64,000 bases of DNA from Akkermansiaceae bacterium UBA2381 (GTDB lineage: Bacteria; Verrucomicrobiota; Verrucomicrobiia; Verrucomicrobiales; DEV007): the NCBI GenBank assembly GCA_002344215.1, contig DDSV01000049.1, positions 184,519-248,518 of the forward strand, given 5' to 3'. The notes beneath the pieces were generated by a model that worked only from the letters and a program-made list of their open reading frames with translations, did not search any database and was not told the origin of the DNA. Within the stretch, counting starts at the first letter, position 1; each line of letters opens with the position of its first letter. Below are positions 50,575-58,422 of this stretch, in pieces. The position numbers were made by a program, and so were the translations under genes.

Positions 50575-51687
50575 TCACGATTTGGCGAGGGTTCCATCCG
50601 TCGAATTGCCGCACACCGCCTTGACGGTGAAGACAAAGGCAAGAGCAAGAATGGCAAGTCCGTTGAGAACGTGAACATTCGTCACCCAGAAGCTTTTCCC
50701 GGTGACGATCACGGAGAGGCCCAGAATCACCTGAATGGCGATCATTCCCAGAATGACGCCGGCGTATCGGCTCGCCTCACGGCTCAGTGACCTCAGTTTG
50801 ATGACCATCCCAATGGTGAAGAGGAGCAGGCAGAGAGCGTTGAATTTGTGGAGAAAAAGCATCGTGATGACCGGATCGTCGAAGGAGGGAATCCAGCTTC
50901 CCTGCGTCTTGAAGAGCCCGTCATCGGCGAGGGCATGACGGTGGAAGTGGCGCATCGAGGCACCGAAGATGAGCTGCAGTGAGATGAGCGCCACAAGAAC
51001 GGTCCCAGAAAATCTCAGTATCCCTCTGCGTGCCGACTCAACGCGAAAACCAATTTCGGGCCACTCTTCAGAGGAGACCATCGCGATGAGGATAAGGACG
51101 CAGAAAAACGCCTGAGCAAAACACCCGTGCATCACCGCAAACGCATTCGATATCTCGGTCACCCTGAGCCCGCCAAGGATGGCCTGAGTCGTCACCATGA
51201 GAAGCGCCAGAGCCGTCAGCTTTTGAATGAGACTCCAGGATCGCGATCTCCAACTCCAGACCAGCCATACCACGGGAAGGGTGGCGAGCAGCAGGGCGAG
51301 GCTCAGCCATTTGCGCTTCTCCCCGGCGTCTATCCTTTCGCTACCGGCCACAATGAAGAATGCGAGGATAACAGCCATGCCCAGCACCAGGAGTAACACC
51401 TCCAGGGCGCGTTTTCCCGATCGGACATAAGCCCAGCAGAAGAGGGCAAGCACGAGTGTTCCGACGAGCTTGGCGAGGAGGCGATGACTGTGCTCAAGAA
51501 ACGGAATCATGTTCTCAAGCCAACCCGGAGGATTGAAGCTCCCCAGGCTGAGCGGCCAGTCTGCAAAAACCATTCCCGCCTGTTTGGTCGTCGTTGCCGC
51601 CCCCCACCACACCAGGAGGATGGCGACAAAAACAACAAATCGGGCAAAGCGCTGAAAGGCACGGCCGGTTGTGGCGGAGGAATTCAT
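50575..51687 (-). CDS. ctaA: Heme A synthase (CtaA/Cox15)
   Basis: 370 residues, eight TMs in two four-helix halves. Four heme-ligand histidines are visible: 'FLEHSHRLLAKL', 'VMHGCFAQAF', 'FLHKFNALCLL' and 'TNVHVLNGLAI'. Converts heme O to heme A, needed by CoxA downstream of ACIII. The gene begins about 50 bp after the coxB terminator, so it probably has its own promoter in 51688-51738 or lives on read-through. Confidence 0.94.
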   Translation of the reverse strand: MNSSATTGRAFQRFARFVVFVAILLVWWGAATTTKQAGMVFADWPLSLGSFNPPGWLENMIPFLEHSHRLLAKLVGTLVLALFCWAYVRSGKRALEVLLLVLGMAVILAFFIVAGSERIDAGEKRKWLSLALLLATLPVVWLVWSWRSRSWSLIQKLTALALLMVTTQAILGGLRVTEISNAFAVMHGCFAQAFFCVLILIAMVSSEEWPEIGFRVESARRGILRFSGTVLVALISLQLIFGASMRHFHRHALADDGLFKTQGSWIPSFDDPVITMLFLHKFNALCLLLFTIGMVIKLRSLSREASRYAGVILGMIAIQVILGLSVIVTGKSFWVTNVHVLNGLAILALAFVFTVKAVCGNSTDGTLAKS

Positions 51688-51738
51688 CTTGTCAGTGGGA
51701 TACGCCGGAGAGAGCTCAAAAGTGATTCACCGGCTCAC

Positions 51739-51769
51739 AAAAAAGGCGGACCGCGCTTCCGCGTCCGCC
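51739..51769 (-). terminator. Strong intrinsic terminator after coxB
   Basis: On the minus strand: GGCGGA-CGCG-GAAG-CGCG-(bulged G)-TCCGCC pairs into a 10-bp stem with a tetraloop and is followed by six T. It starts 28 bp after the coxB stop and should end the long ACIII-cox transcript ahead of ctaA. Confidence 0.9.
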
Positions 51770-51796
51770 CTCAAAGAATCGCCTTTGAACCAGCTT

Positions 51797-52561
51797 TTAC
51801 TTTTTAGGCAGGAGGGGATTCTGCGAAGCGTACCAGGTGTCGAACTCTTCGCTGCTGACCGCCTTCACGTAGGAAACCATCTGAGCATGACCCGCACCGC
51901 AAAGCTGGGCACAGACGATGTTCCACTCCCCTTCCTTCTCCGGGACAAACCACATCGGGATCTCCGAACCCGGAATGGCGTCCTGCTGGCTGAACATGGG
52001 AACAACGGCGAGTCCGTGAATCACGTCCTTCGAAGTCACCTGAATGACGACCGGGCGGCCAACCGGAATGACCAGTTCGTTGACCGAGACAAAGTCATCG
52101 GTTGAATTCGGATCCTCTGCAACGAGACCTACCGGGTTGGCTCCGCTGTATCGCTCATGTGAGGTCAGACCGATCATTTTGTCGGCACCTGCATAGTGGA
52201 AGGTCCAGCGGTATTGCTCACCCACAGCACGAAGATTCACCACGTTTTCCCCGGTGGGCCGTTCCTTTGCGTCAGACCGCTTTGCCCAAAGAGGGAACGC
52301 AAACCCGAGCAGAAGCACCACTTCAACGATCACCACGCCAACCTCGATATGGGTCGAGAAATGGGAGGTAATTCCGTGATAACTTGCCTTGGGATTCTTC
52401 TTCCGGCGGAACCGGTAGAGGATCACGATGAGAAAGGCGGACCAGCCCACGAACAGAATGGCCATGAACCAGTGTACCAAAGCAAGCATGTGGTTGCCCA
52501 CGTGACCATGCCTCGAAGCAACCTCATGCATGCCGGCGATGTCATTAATCCATTCGATCAT
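51797..52561 (-). CDS. coxB: Cytochrome c oxidase subunit II
   Basis: 254 residues with two N-terminal TMs (~30-50 and 70-92) and a cupredoxin domain. The CuA ligands are intact: 'DVIHGLAV' (His), 'CAQLCGAGHAQM' (two Cys, His, Met) and the bridging Glu position. No cytochrome c domain is fused at the C-terminus, so the electron donor must be one of the separate cytochromes encoded upstream (57007 or 57772). Last gene of the leftward cox group. Confidence 0.96.
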   Translation of the reverse strand: MIEWINDIAGMHEVASRHGHVGNHMLALVHWFMAILFVGWSAFLIVILYRFRRKKNPKASYHGITSHFSTHIEVGVVIVEVVLLLGFAFPLWAKRSDAKERPTGENVVNLRAVGEQYRWTFHYAGADKMIGLTSHERYSGANPVGLVAEDPNSTDDFVSVNELVIPVGRPVVIQVTSKDVIHGLAVVPMFSQQDAIPGSEIPMWFVPEKEGEWNIVCAQLCGAGHAQMVSYVKAVSSEEFDTWYASQNPLLPKK

Positions 52562-52609
52562 ATCTCAAGTATTTTTCAGTAATCCCGCGCTTGATGCCGT
52601 GAGGCATAT

Positions 52610-52822
52610 TCACTGCGGATTGGAATTGGTTGCACCGGGAGTTTCCCCGGAAAAGCGACGTGCCCGTTTGGCCAGGTAGATGATAAAAGAAAAGAAGCTG
52701 GCAAGAACCGCGAACAAAACCACAAGCATCACCATGATGGCCGAGTTCGCCGCCATGACAGCCTTACCGGACGCCCCGCTCATGCACATCGGACAGGACA
52801 ATAGCAGTGATACAGTGTTCAT
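52610..52822 (-). CDS. Small membrane protein of the oxidase cluster
   Basis: 70 residues, one TM ('SAIMVMLVVLFAVLASFFSFIIYLA' region) preceded by 'CPMCMSGASGKAV', a CxxC pair close to the membrane. Sits between coxB and the 65-residue gene, in operon order and with good spacing (48 bp to coxB). Likely a small subunit or assembly factor. The Cys pair could bind copper, which is inference. No family recognised. Confidence 0.65.
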   Translation of the reverse strand: MNTVSLLLSCPMCMSGASGKAVMAANSAIMVMLVVLFAVLASFFSFIIYLAKRARRFSGETPGATNSNPQ

Positions 52823-52840
52823 GACGGGTGATTACGCCGG

Positions 52841-53038
52841 TTATTGGATAATTGAACGGGATTTCTTCAGAAAGCTGACCCCGTAGACCAGCATCCCTAC
52901 TGCTGAAGACAGGCTGAGCCAGCCCATGACCTGAAACATCTCCGGAAGCGCCGGTATCAGCAAACACCAGGCGGCGAAACCGAGGAAGAATATCACGGTC
53001 ACAGTGATGAAGGCGATGTGGAAATGTTTTAGCGACAT
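52841..53038 (-). CDS. Small two-TM protein of the oxidase cluster
   Basis: 65 residues, two membrane segments ('IAFITVTVIFFLGFAAWCLL', 'MGWLSLSSAVGMLVYGVSFL') and little else. Located between subunit IV and the 70-residue gene with short spacers (18 and 9 bp). Its hydrophobic pattern and operon place support a real small subunit. No homologue recognised. Confidence 0.65.
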   Translation of the reverse strand: MSLKHFHIAFITVTVIFFLGFAAWCLLIPALPEMFQVMGWLSLSSAVGMLVYGVSFLKKSRSIIQ

Positions 53039-53047
53039 CTTGTTAGG

Positions 53048-53416
53048 TCAGGGTTTTTCGGTCAACCACCCCTTGGTGGTAATGAAAGTGTCATACTGCT
53101 CGCGGATCGGATCGAAGTCCGCAAACAGAGTCAGGATCATCAGCCCGGCAAAGAAGAGAAAGGTAAACAGGAGCAGTTTGTAAATAAGTCCCCGCTCATG
53201 ATTCAGGTGCATGAAAATGAGAGCAACGAGACTCGCTTTTGTCGATGCGACCGCGAGGCCCAGAACGAAGTCCGATGCAGTCGGTCCGGGAGGACCAAAG
53301 TCCAGCGGCGGCCACAAGCCAAGGGCGACAGTCACCATGGTGAAAACACCAAGGGCGATCCCGACGGCGGCGTAGGTTTTTTTATGCTTGCTGTAATCGT
53401 GAGTAGCTTCAGCCAT
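53048..53416 (-). CDS. Cytochrome c oxidase subunit IV-like
   Basis: 122 residues, three TMs ('YAAVGIALGVFTMVTVALGL', 'DFVLGLAVASTKASLVALIF', 'LLLFTFLFFAGLMILTLFAD'). 'STKASLVALIFMHLNHE' is the family motif of the CtaF/COX4-type subunit of bacterial oxidases. Follows coxC with 32 bp. Confidence 0.85.
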   Translation of the reverse strand: MAEATHDYSKHKKTYAAVGIALGVFTMVTVALGLWPPLDFGPPGPTASDFVLGLAVASTKASLVALIFMHLNHERGLIYKLLLFTFLFFAGLMILTLFADFDPIREQYDTFITTKGWLTEKP

Positions 53417-53448
53417 GGCTTTGAATGGTCGTCAAATTCGCTTTGATG

Positions 53449-54909
53449 TCAGAGGAGATACATGATCGGGAACAGGAAAATCCAAATCAAATCAACGAAG
53501 TGCCAGAACAATCCGCCCACCTCGACACGGTTGGCAAGATGCTCGGGATTTTTCAGGTAGAGTTTTTTCCCGAAGACAACAAAGAAGAGGAGCACAAGAG
53601 CACCACCGACCACGTGAATCCCATGGAGAGCGGTCATCGTGAAATAGATGGCGTAATAGTTCCCGTAACGCGGTCCATGGTTGCCCATGAATTTGATCTG
53701 ATCCCTAGGCACCGTAATGAGTCTGGACGGACCATGCTCCTCATGGTCCCCTCCCGCACCGGCCGACTTCTTCGGCTCACTCGTGTGAACCTCGTCGTGA
53801 GCCTTTTCCTTCTCGCCGTGTCCGTGGCCTTCAGCGGCGACATGGACAAAATTCACGTTCAGATAATGTCCGCGGAGCATGCTGACGGGGATCACTTCAT
53901 CACGCTTCCCGTAATACTCGACGAGCTCCTGATATTTCCTCGACTGACTCGCGAAGAACTGCTGCTTCGCGGCCTCGTCGTTGATCACATTCCAGACGAC
54001 AGATTCGCGCTGACTCTGCGGCAGCACCAGCTGCATGTCGACTTCGTGGAGTTCAAAGGTCACGTCGTCACTGATGAGCTTGCCCTCCAGCTTGACCCCG
54101 TCCTTGTAGTTCACCGCGGTGTCGCTGTGACCGACAATCTTTCTCGGACTGCCGTGAATGGCAAAAGGCTTTGAAGCCGTCAGAACTGCCGAGGTCGTGA
54201 CCGACACCGGCTTTGGATTGGCTACTCCGGAAGCACCCTCGGCGCGGTAACGCTTCCGCTCCTCGGCCAGTTTCACTCCAATCATGCGACGGTTTTCGGC
54301 GAACCATGAACTGAAACTTGAGGCCGAATCCAGTTTGGTTCCGACCGTGCCCTCGGGGCCCTCGGTCACGGTGAACTCCGGAAAATCATCGCTATCGAGA
54401 TCCCTGAGAACCGCCGGAAGGGCGCCCTGGAGGCTGATGCTGATCTTTTCTCCGTTAAACCGGATACGATCAGTTTTATCCAGAATCGTCCCCTCCATCA
54501 CGGAGTTGTCGGTGAGTTTGATCCCGTGGTGGTGGTTGAGCTTGCTGTTGTATTCAACCGTCTTGAGACACATGAAAACCGCCGCGCACGCAACGACGAA
54601 ATACATCAGGACCTGATACTGACGCCACTTCCTCTCTTTCAAGGCGACCCAGGCGAATACCACCCCGACGCTCGACGCGATCAGAACCACGGTGTTAATC
54701 GCACCGAGCCAGACGAAATTCTTGTGAACGCTCACTCCCCATGGCCAGGGATTGTCCACACCCTCCTGAACGCCCAGGCGCAGGAACACATAGGCCGAGA
54801 ACAGTCCGCCGAAGAGCATGACCTCTGAGGCAAGAAACAGCCAGACTCCGAGCTTGGCGTTGTAAAGCCCGGTGTCACGTCTCGGAGTCACTTCATAGGG
54901 GATTTCCAT
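53449..54909 (-). CDS. coxC: Cytochrome c oxidase subunit III with ~290-residue insertion
   Basis: 486 residues, where ~200-260 is usual. TMs at ~20-43 ('KLGVWLFLASEVMLFGGLFS'), 65-88 and 98-117 are followed by a soluble stretch from ~120 to ~412, then TMs at ~418-446 ('YAIYFTMTALHGIHVVGGA') and 464-486 ('FWHFVDLIWIFLFPIMYL'). The conserved CoxC motifs are present on both sides. The insertion is hydrophilic, beta-then-helical, with a His/Glu/Lys-rich end ('HGHGEKEKAHDEVH'), and probably faces the periplasm. Its role is unknown. Confidence 0.9.
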   Translation of the reverse strand: MEIPYEVTPRRDTGLYNAKLGVWLFLASEVMLFGGLFSAYVFLRLGVQEGVDNPWPWGVSVHKNFVWLGAINTVVLIASSVGVVFAWVALKERKWRQYQVLMYFVVACAAVFMCLKTVEYNSKLNHHHGIKLTDNSVMEGTILDKTDRIRFNGEKISISLQGALPAVLRDLDSDDFPEFTVTEGPEGTVGTKLDSASSFSSWFAENRRMIGVKLAEERKRYRAEGASGVANPKPVSVTTSAVLTASKPFAIHGSPRKIVGHSDTAVNYKDGVKLEGKLISDDVTFELHEVDMQLVLPQSQRESVVWNVINDEAAKQQFFASQSRKYQELVEYYGKRDEVIPVSMLRGHYLNVNFVHVAAEGHGHGEKEKAHDEVHTSEPKKSAGAGGDHEEHGPSRLITVPRDQIKFMGNHGPRYGNYYAIYFTMTALHGIHVVGGALVLLFFVVFGKKLYLKNPEHLANRVEVGGLFWHFVDLIWIFLFPIMYLL

Positions 54910-54964
54910 AATCCTGATCTTTCTTTCAAATTAGTTCGCTGAATTTTCTTCGCCGTCGACCACC

Positions 54965-56908
54965 CTAATGGGCCGCCGTTTCGCGGTCCGATTCCTCGTG
55001 AGCATCGGCGTTTGATGTCAATGCCGAGGGGTCATTCTGAAACTGCGGTGTGAAGTCCGTCGCCGCACCGGGTACGCTGTACTCGTAGGGTCCGCGATAG
55101 GCGACCGGTTCCGTGTAGAAGTTGCCATGTGGCGGCGGAGTCGGGGTGGCCCAATCAAGCGTGGTGGCATCCCAGGGATTGTCGCTTGTCACCTTTTTCC
55201 CGATGAACTTGCTGATGAAAAGATTGATGATGAACGGCACCTGAAAGACCGCCAACAGCCAGGCGGAACCCGAGGTCACGATGTTCAAGTCAATCATTCT
55301 GACGGCGGCATCCGGTTCAATGATATTGAGTATCTCACAAATGTTCGCGATAAACCCGTTCGGCTCCGCGAAGATCTGATTACTGATCTGCTCGTAAGCC
55401 TTTCCTCCGTCAAAAGCACGACGGTGAAAGCCGGCCATCCCCTGAATCATCATCGGGCCGAAGATACCGTTCATGAAGATGAGCGAGGGCCAAAAATGGA
55501 GATGTCCGAGGACGGTGCCCATCATCCGGCCGGTGATTTTCGGATACCAGTGGTAAATACCTGCAAAGAGTCCAAAGATCGTTCCGGGAGCCACAACGTA
55601 GTGGAAGTGACCGATCACATAATAAGTGTCGTGCAAGTGAAGGTCCGGAAGCGTGAACGCCAGCGGGAGACCGGTGAGGCCGCCAATCCCGAACATGGGG
55701 ATAAAGGCCGTTGCGAAAAGCATCGGAACGTTGAACCGGATCGAACCTCCCCACATCGAGATCAGAAGGGAGGTGATCAGAATTACCGAGGGCACCGAAA
55801 TCAGCACCGTCGTCGTCTGGAAGAAAGTCGAAACCGCAGGCCCCATTCCCGTGATATACATATGGTGAGCCCATACGATGAAGGCGAGGAACCCGAGCAC
55901 CATCACGGCGTAGACCATCGTCTTGTATCCCCAGAGCGGCTTGCGTGTGTTGCAGGGAATAATTTCGGCAACGATCGCGATCGCGGGAAGAATCAACACA
56001 TAAACCTCGGGGTGAGCGAGGAACCAGAAAAGGTGCTGGTAAAGGAGAGGGCTGCCACCGCCCGCTGCATCAAAGGACATCCCGCTCACATTGAGACCGG
56101 TCGGAACAAAGAAGCTGGTTCCGGCAAGGCGGTCCATCAACTGCATGATCGCAGCCACTTCCAGCGGAGGGAAAGCGAGCAGGAGGAGGAAGCCGGTGAC
56201 CAGCATCGCCCAGACGAAGAAAGGCATGCGCATCCATGTCATTCCGCGGCAGCGGAGGTTGATGATGGTACAGATGAAGTTCACAGCTCCGAGCAGGGAG
56301 GATGAGATCAAAAGCGCCATCCCCACAAGCCACTGGGTTTGTCCCGTCCAGAATAGGTCTCCGTAGTGAAGATCCGTTGTCGTGGCGAGGGGCGAATAGT
56401 TGGTCCAACCGGCTTTGGCCGCACCCGATGGAAGGAAGAAGCTCACGAACATGAGCGCCCCCCCGAGGAGATAGAGCCAGTAGCTCGCCATGTTGAGGCG
56501 CGGAAAGGCCATGTCGGGAGCTCCAATCTGGAGGGGCGTGACATAGTTGCCGAAGGCACCGAAAGCGAGAGGGACGATTCCGAGGAACACCATGATCGTT
56601 CCGTGCATAGCCCCGAACATGTTGTAGAGATCGCCGGTGACCTTGCCGCCATCATCAAGCCACGCCTGGAACCACGGCCAGTCTGCAAGAAGCGGGACCG
56701 CGCGGTCCGGAAAGGCGATGCTCCACCGCATCACCATCATCAGGAAAAACCCGAAAGCGAGGAAGACGAGGGAAGTGAACCCGTACTGCAGACCGATGAC
56801 CTTATGATCGGTGGAGAAAATGTATTTCTTCCAAAAGGGTTCGTAGTGCTCATGATGATCGTGTTCACCATGGGCCTCGGCGTGCTTGTCTGCTGTTGCT
56901 GCGCTCAT
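54965..56908 (-). CDS. coxA: Cytochrome c oxidase subunit I, aa3 type
   Basis: 647 residues from ATG 56908, twelve-plus TMs. Catalytic residues are intact: low-spin heme His in 'FGAMHGTIMVFLG', CuB and Tyr in 'LAHPEVYVLILPA', 'VWAHHMYITG' for the other CuB His pair, and 'VIGHFHYVVAPG' for both heme ligands. 'GYKTMVYAV' supplies the K-channel Lys and 'AHPEVY' the Glu of A-type oxidases. The N-terminus is His/Glu-rich. It is the real oxygen-reducing subunit of this cluster. Confidence 0.97.
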   Translation of the reverse strand: MSAATADKHAEAHGEHDHHEHYEPFWKKYIFSTDHKVIGLQYGFTSLVFLAFGFFLMMVMRWSIAFPDRAVPLLADWPWFQAWLDDGGKVTGDLYNMFGAMHGTIMVFLGIVPLAFGAFGNYVTPLQIGAPDMAFPRLNMASYWLYLLGGALMFVSFFLPSGAAKAGWTNYSPLATTTDLHYGDLFWTGQTQWLVGMALLISSSLLGAVNFICTIINLRCRGMTWMRMPFFVWAMLVTGFLLLLAFPPLEVAAIMQLMDRLAGTSFFVPTGLNVSGMSFDAAGGGSPLLYQHLFWFLAHPEVYVLILPAIAIVAEIIPCNTRKPLWGYKTMVYAVMVLGFLAFIVWAHHMYITGMGPAVSTFFQTTTVLISVPSVILITSLLISMWGGSIRFNVPMLFATAFIPMFGIGGLTGLPLAFTLPDLHLHDTYYVIGHFHYVVAPGTIFGLFAGIYHWYPKITGRMMGTVLGHLHFWPSLIFMNGIFGPMMIQGMAGFHRRAFDGGKAYEQISNQIFAEPNGFIANICEILNIIEPDAAVRMIDLNIVTSGSAWLLAVFQVPFIINLFISKFIGKKVTSDNPWDATTLDWATPTPPPHGNFYTEPVAYRGPYEYSVPGAATDFTPQFQNDPSALTSNADAHEESDRETAAH

Positions 56909-57006
56909 ACCAATAATCAAAAAATGTTGTGTCGTCGCTCGAGTCGGATACTCAAATCACCAGTTATTCCCTTTTTCCATCAGGAGAAAGAGAGTCATTC
57001 TCACCC

Positions 57007-57741
57007 CTAGGGCAGTGGCTGACCTGTTTGCAGATCGACCTTTGCCCCTGAAAGCTCCGCATCCTGCGGAATCGCGAGCAATTCCGCTTCCGTATAGGGA
57101 GCGGTGTGCCCGATGAATTCGTCGCGAGCGGCCTTAATCATCTCCGTAGTGACTACGCCGTCAACTCCCTCCGGGAGACCACCAAATTCACGTCTCACGT
57201 AAGTCAGGACCTGTGCGATTTTGTCGTCACTGAGGTTGTTCCAGGCCGGCATCAACTGATTGTAAGTCTGTCCACCAACCTTGAACGGGCCGTTAATGCC
57301 ATGGAGAAGGATCGCGCCAAGGCGCTTGGTCCCGCCATCAACCCACTCGGAGCCAACAAGAGGGGGAAACTGCCCTGGAATGCCAAGGCCTGAAGCCTGG
57401 TGACAGGCAATACAGTTGGCATAAACCTTCTTTCCGTCAGAAGTCCATTTGTCGATCCAGGCGACTTCGGCCGTATCCTCAGCCGCTCCGCCCAGGCTTG
57501 GCCTCGGCTCGGGAACATATCCGTCGCTGATGTAGATGCTGGAACTGAAGCTGTTGCTCGTGCTGAAAAGGTGGCCACCACCGAAGATCAGAATCAATGC
57601 GCTAATCACCAGCACCGAAACACCGATAGTGCCCCGTTCGCCGGGATGAAGGGGATGCTCACGACGCACGGCGTCATGAAGATCGACCGCACTGATCGTT
57701 CCCTGCTGATAATCGAGGTTATTGTTATCTGATTTATCCAT
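57007..57741 (-). CDS. Membrane-anchored mono-heme cytochrome c
   Basis: The 244-residue product has an N-terminal cytoplasmic tail ('DYQQGTISAVDLHDAVRREH'), one TM at ~38-55, and a class I cytochrome domain with C110-IA-C113-H114 and the axial Met in 'YNQLMPAWNNLSDDKIAQ'. Located between the CcoO-like gene and coxA. CcoP would carry two hemes; this has one, so it is a CcoP substitute or the donor to CuA of CoxB, which has no fused cytochrome. 30 bp separate it from the CcoO-like gene. Confidence 0.9.
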   Translation of the reverse strand: MDKSDNNNLDYQQGTISAVDLHDAVRREHPLHPGERGTIGVSVLVISALILIFGGGHLFSTSNSFSSSIYISDGYVPEPRPSLGGAAEDTAEVAWIDKWTSDGKKVYANCIACHQASGLGIPGQFPPLVGSEWVDGGTKRLGAILLHGINGPFKVGGQTYNQLMPAWNNLSDDKIAQVLTYVRREFGGLPEGVDGVVTTEMIKAARDEFIGHTAPYTEAELLAIPQDAELSGAKVDLQTGQPLP

Positions 57742-57771
57742 TTGGATCGTCCTTGTCTTTCAGCTCTGTAA

Positions 57772-58395
57772 TCAACGTCCGGTCACATATTCAGCCGGGA
57801 GGGGCTGATCCTTCTTCAGTGAAAGCAAATAATCCACGAGGGCCTCGGCCTTCGGAGTGGGAAGCAACCCCTTGCCGTAAGGTGACTCGGTGTAAAGGTG
57901 GCGATAAGCTGGCATTCCGCTGTCCGGATCGAGTGATTTGGGATCAGAAAGGTGCTGATGCATCAGTGCTCTCGTCGTAATACGATGACCCAGATTGGAA
58001 AGATCCTGTCCGATCCGCTGATACCCGAGGAGAGCAAAGGCTTCGGTGGAGTAATCGTAGGGCTGGGTTTCACGAGCCAACTTCTCTTCCTCACGTCCTC
58101 CCCATCCCGGTCTCCACATGTCAGGACCGGCATAGGTGGGGCGGACCACCTGCGTGTGGCAGTAGGAACAACCCTCAGCGGCATAGATTTTGCGGCCGTA
58201 ATCGCTGGCCCCGTGTCGCTGCAGCGCCCGATCAGGATAACTGAGGACTCCGCCATCGACTTCCTCCCCTTCCGCGTAGGCAACAGGCTCGAAGTTTGAG
58301 AAACTGATAAAAGGAATCACTATCAGAGTAAGCCATGGAAGCGCGAAAGCGGCTCCGAGAGCTCCGAGCAGTTTCCAGAAGTTGTTTGAATTCAT
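57772..58395 (-). CDS. ccoO: CcoO/FixO-like mono-heme cytochrome subunit
   Basis: The 207-residue product has an N-terminal TM (~8-30) and a heme-c site C76-SY-C79-H80 in 'AAEGCSYCHTQVVRPTYAGP', the signature of cbb3 subunit II. 'DPDSGMPAYRHL' gives the axial Met. In true cbb3 oxidases CcoO passes electrons from CcoP to the heme b of CcoN. Here its partner CcoN lacks the ligands that would accept them, so electrons must go elsewhere. Starts 27 bp after the CcoN-like gene. Confidence 0.92.
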   Translation of the reverse strand: MNSNNFWKLLGALGAAFALPWLTLIVIPFISFSNFEPVAYAEGEEVDGGVLSYPDRALQRHGASDYGRKIYAAEGCSYCHTQVVRPTYAGPDMWRPGWGGREEEKLARETQPYDYSTEAFALLGYQRIGQDLSNLGHRITTRALMHQHLSDPKSLDPDSGMPAYRHLYTESPYGKGLLPTPKAEALVDYLLSLKKDQPLPAEYVTGR

Positions 58396-58422
58396 GAAAT
58401 TAGTATCCGGAAGATCACAGGA

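Noticed and set aside
55127..56305. 392-codon plus-strand ORF
   Set aside because: Antisense to coxA, whose catalytic motifs are all intact on the other strand. The ORF is His/Arg/Glu-rich shadow sequence.
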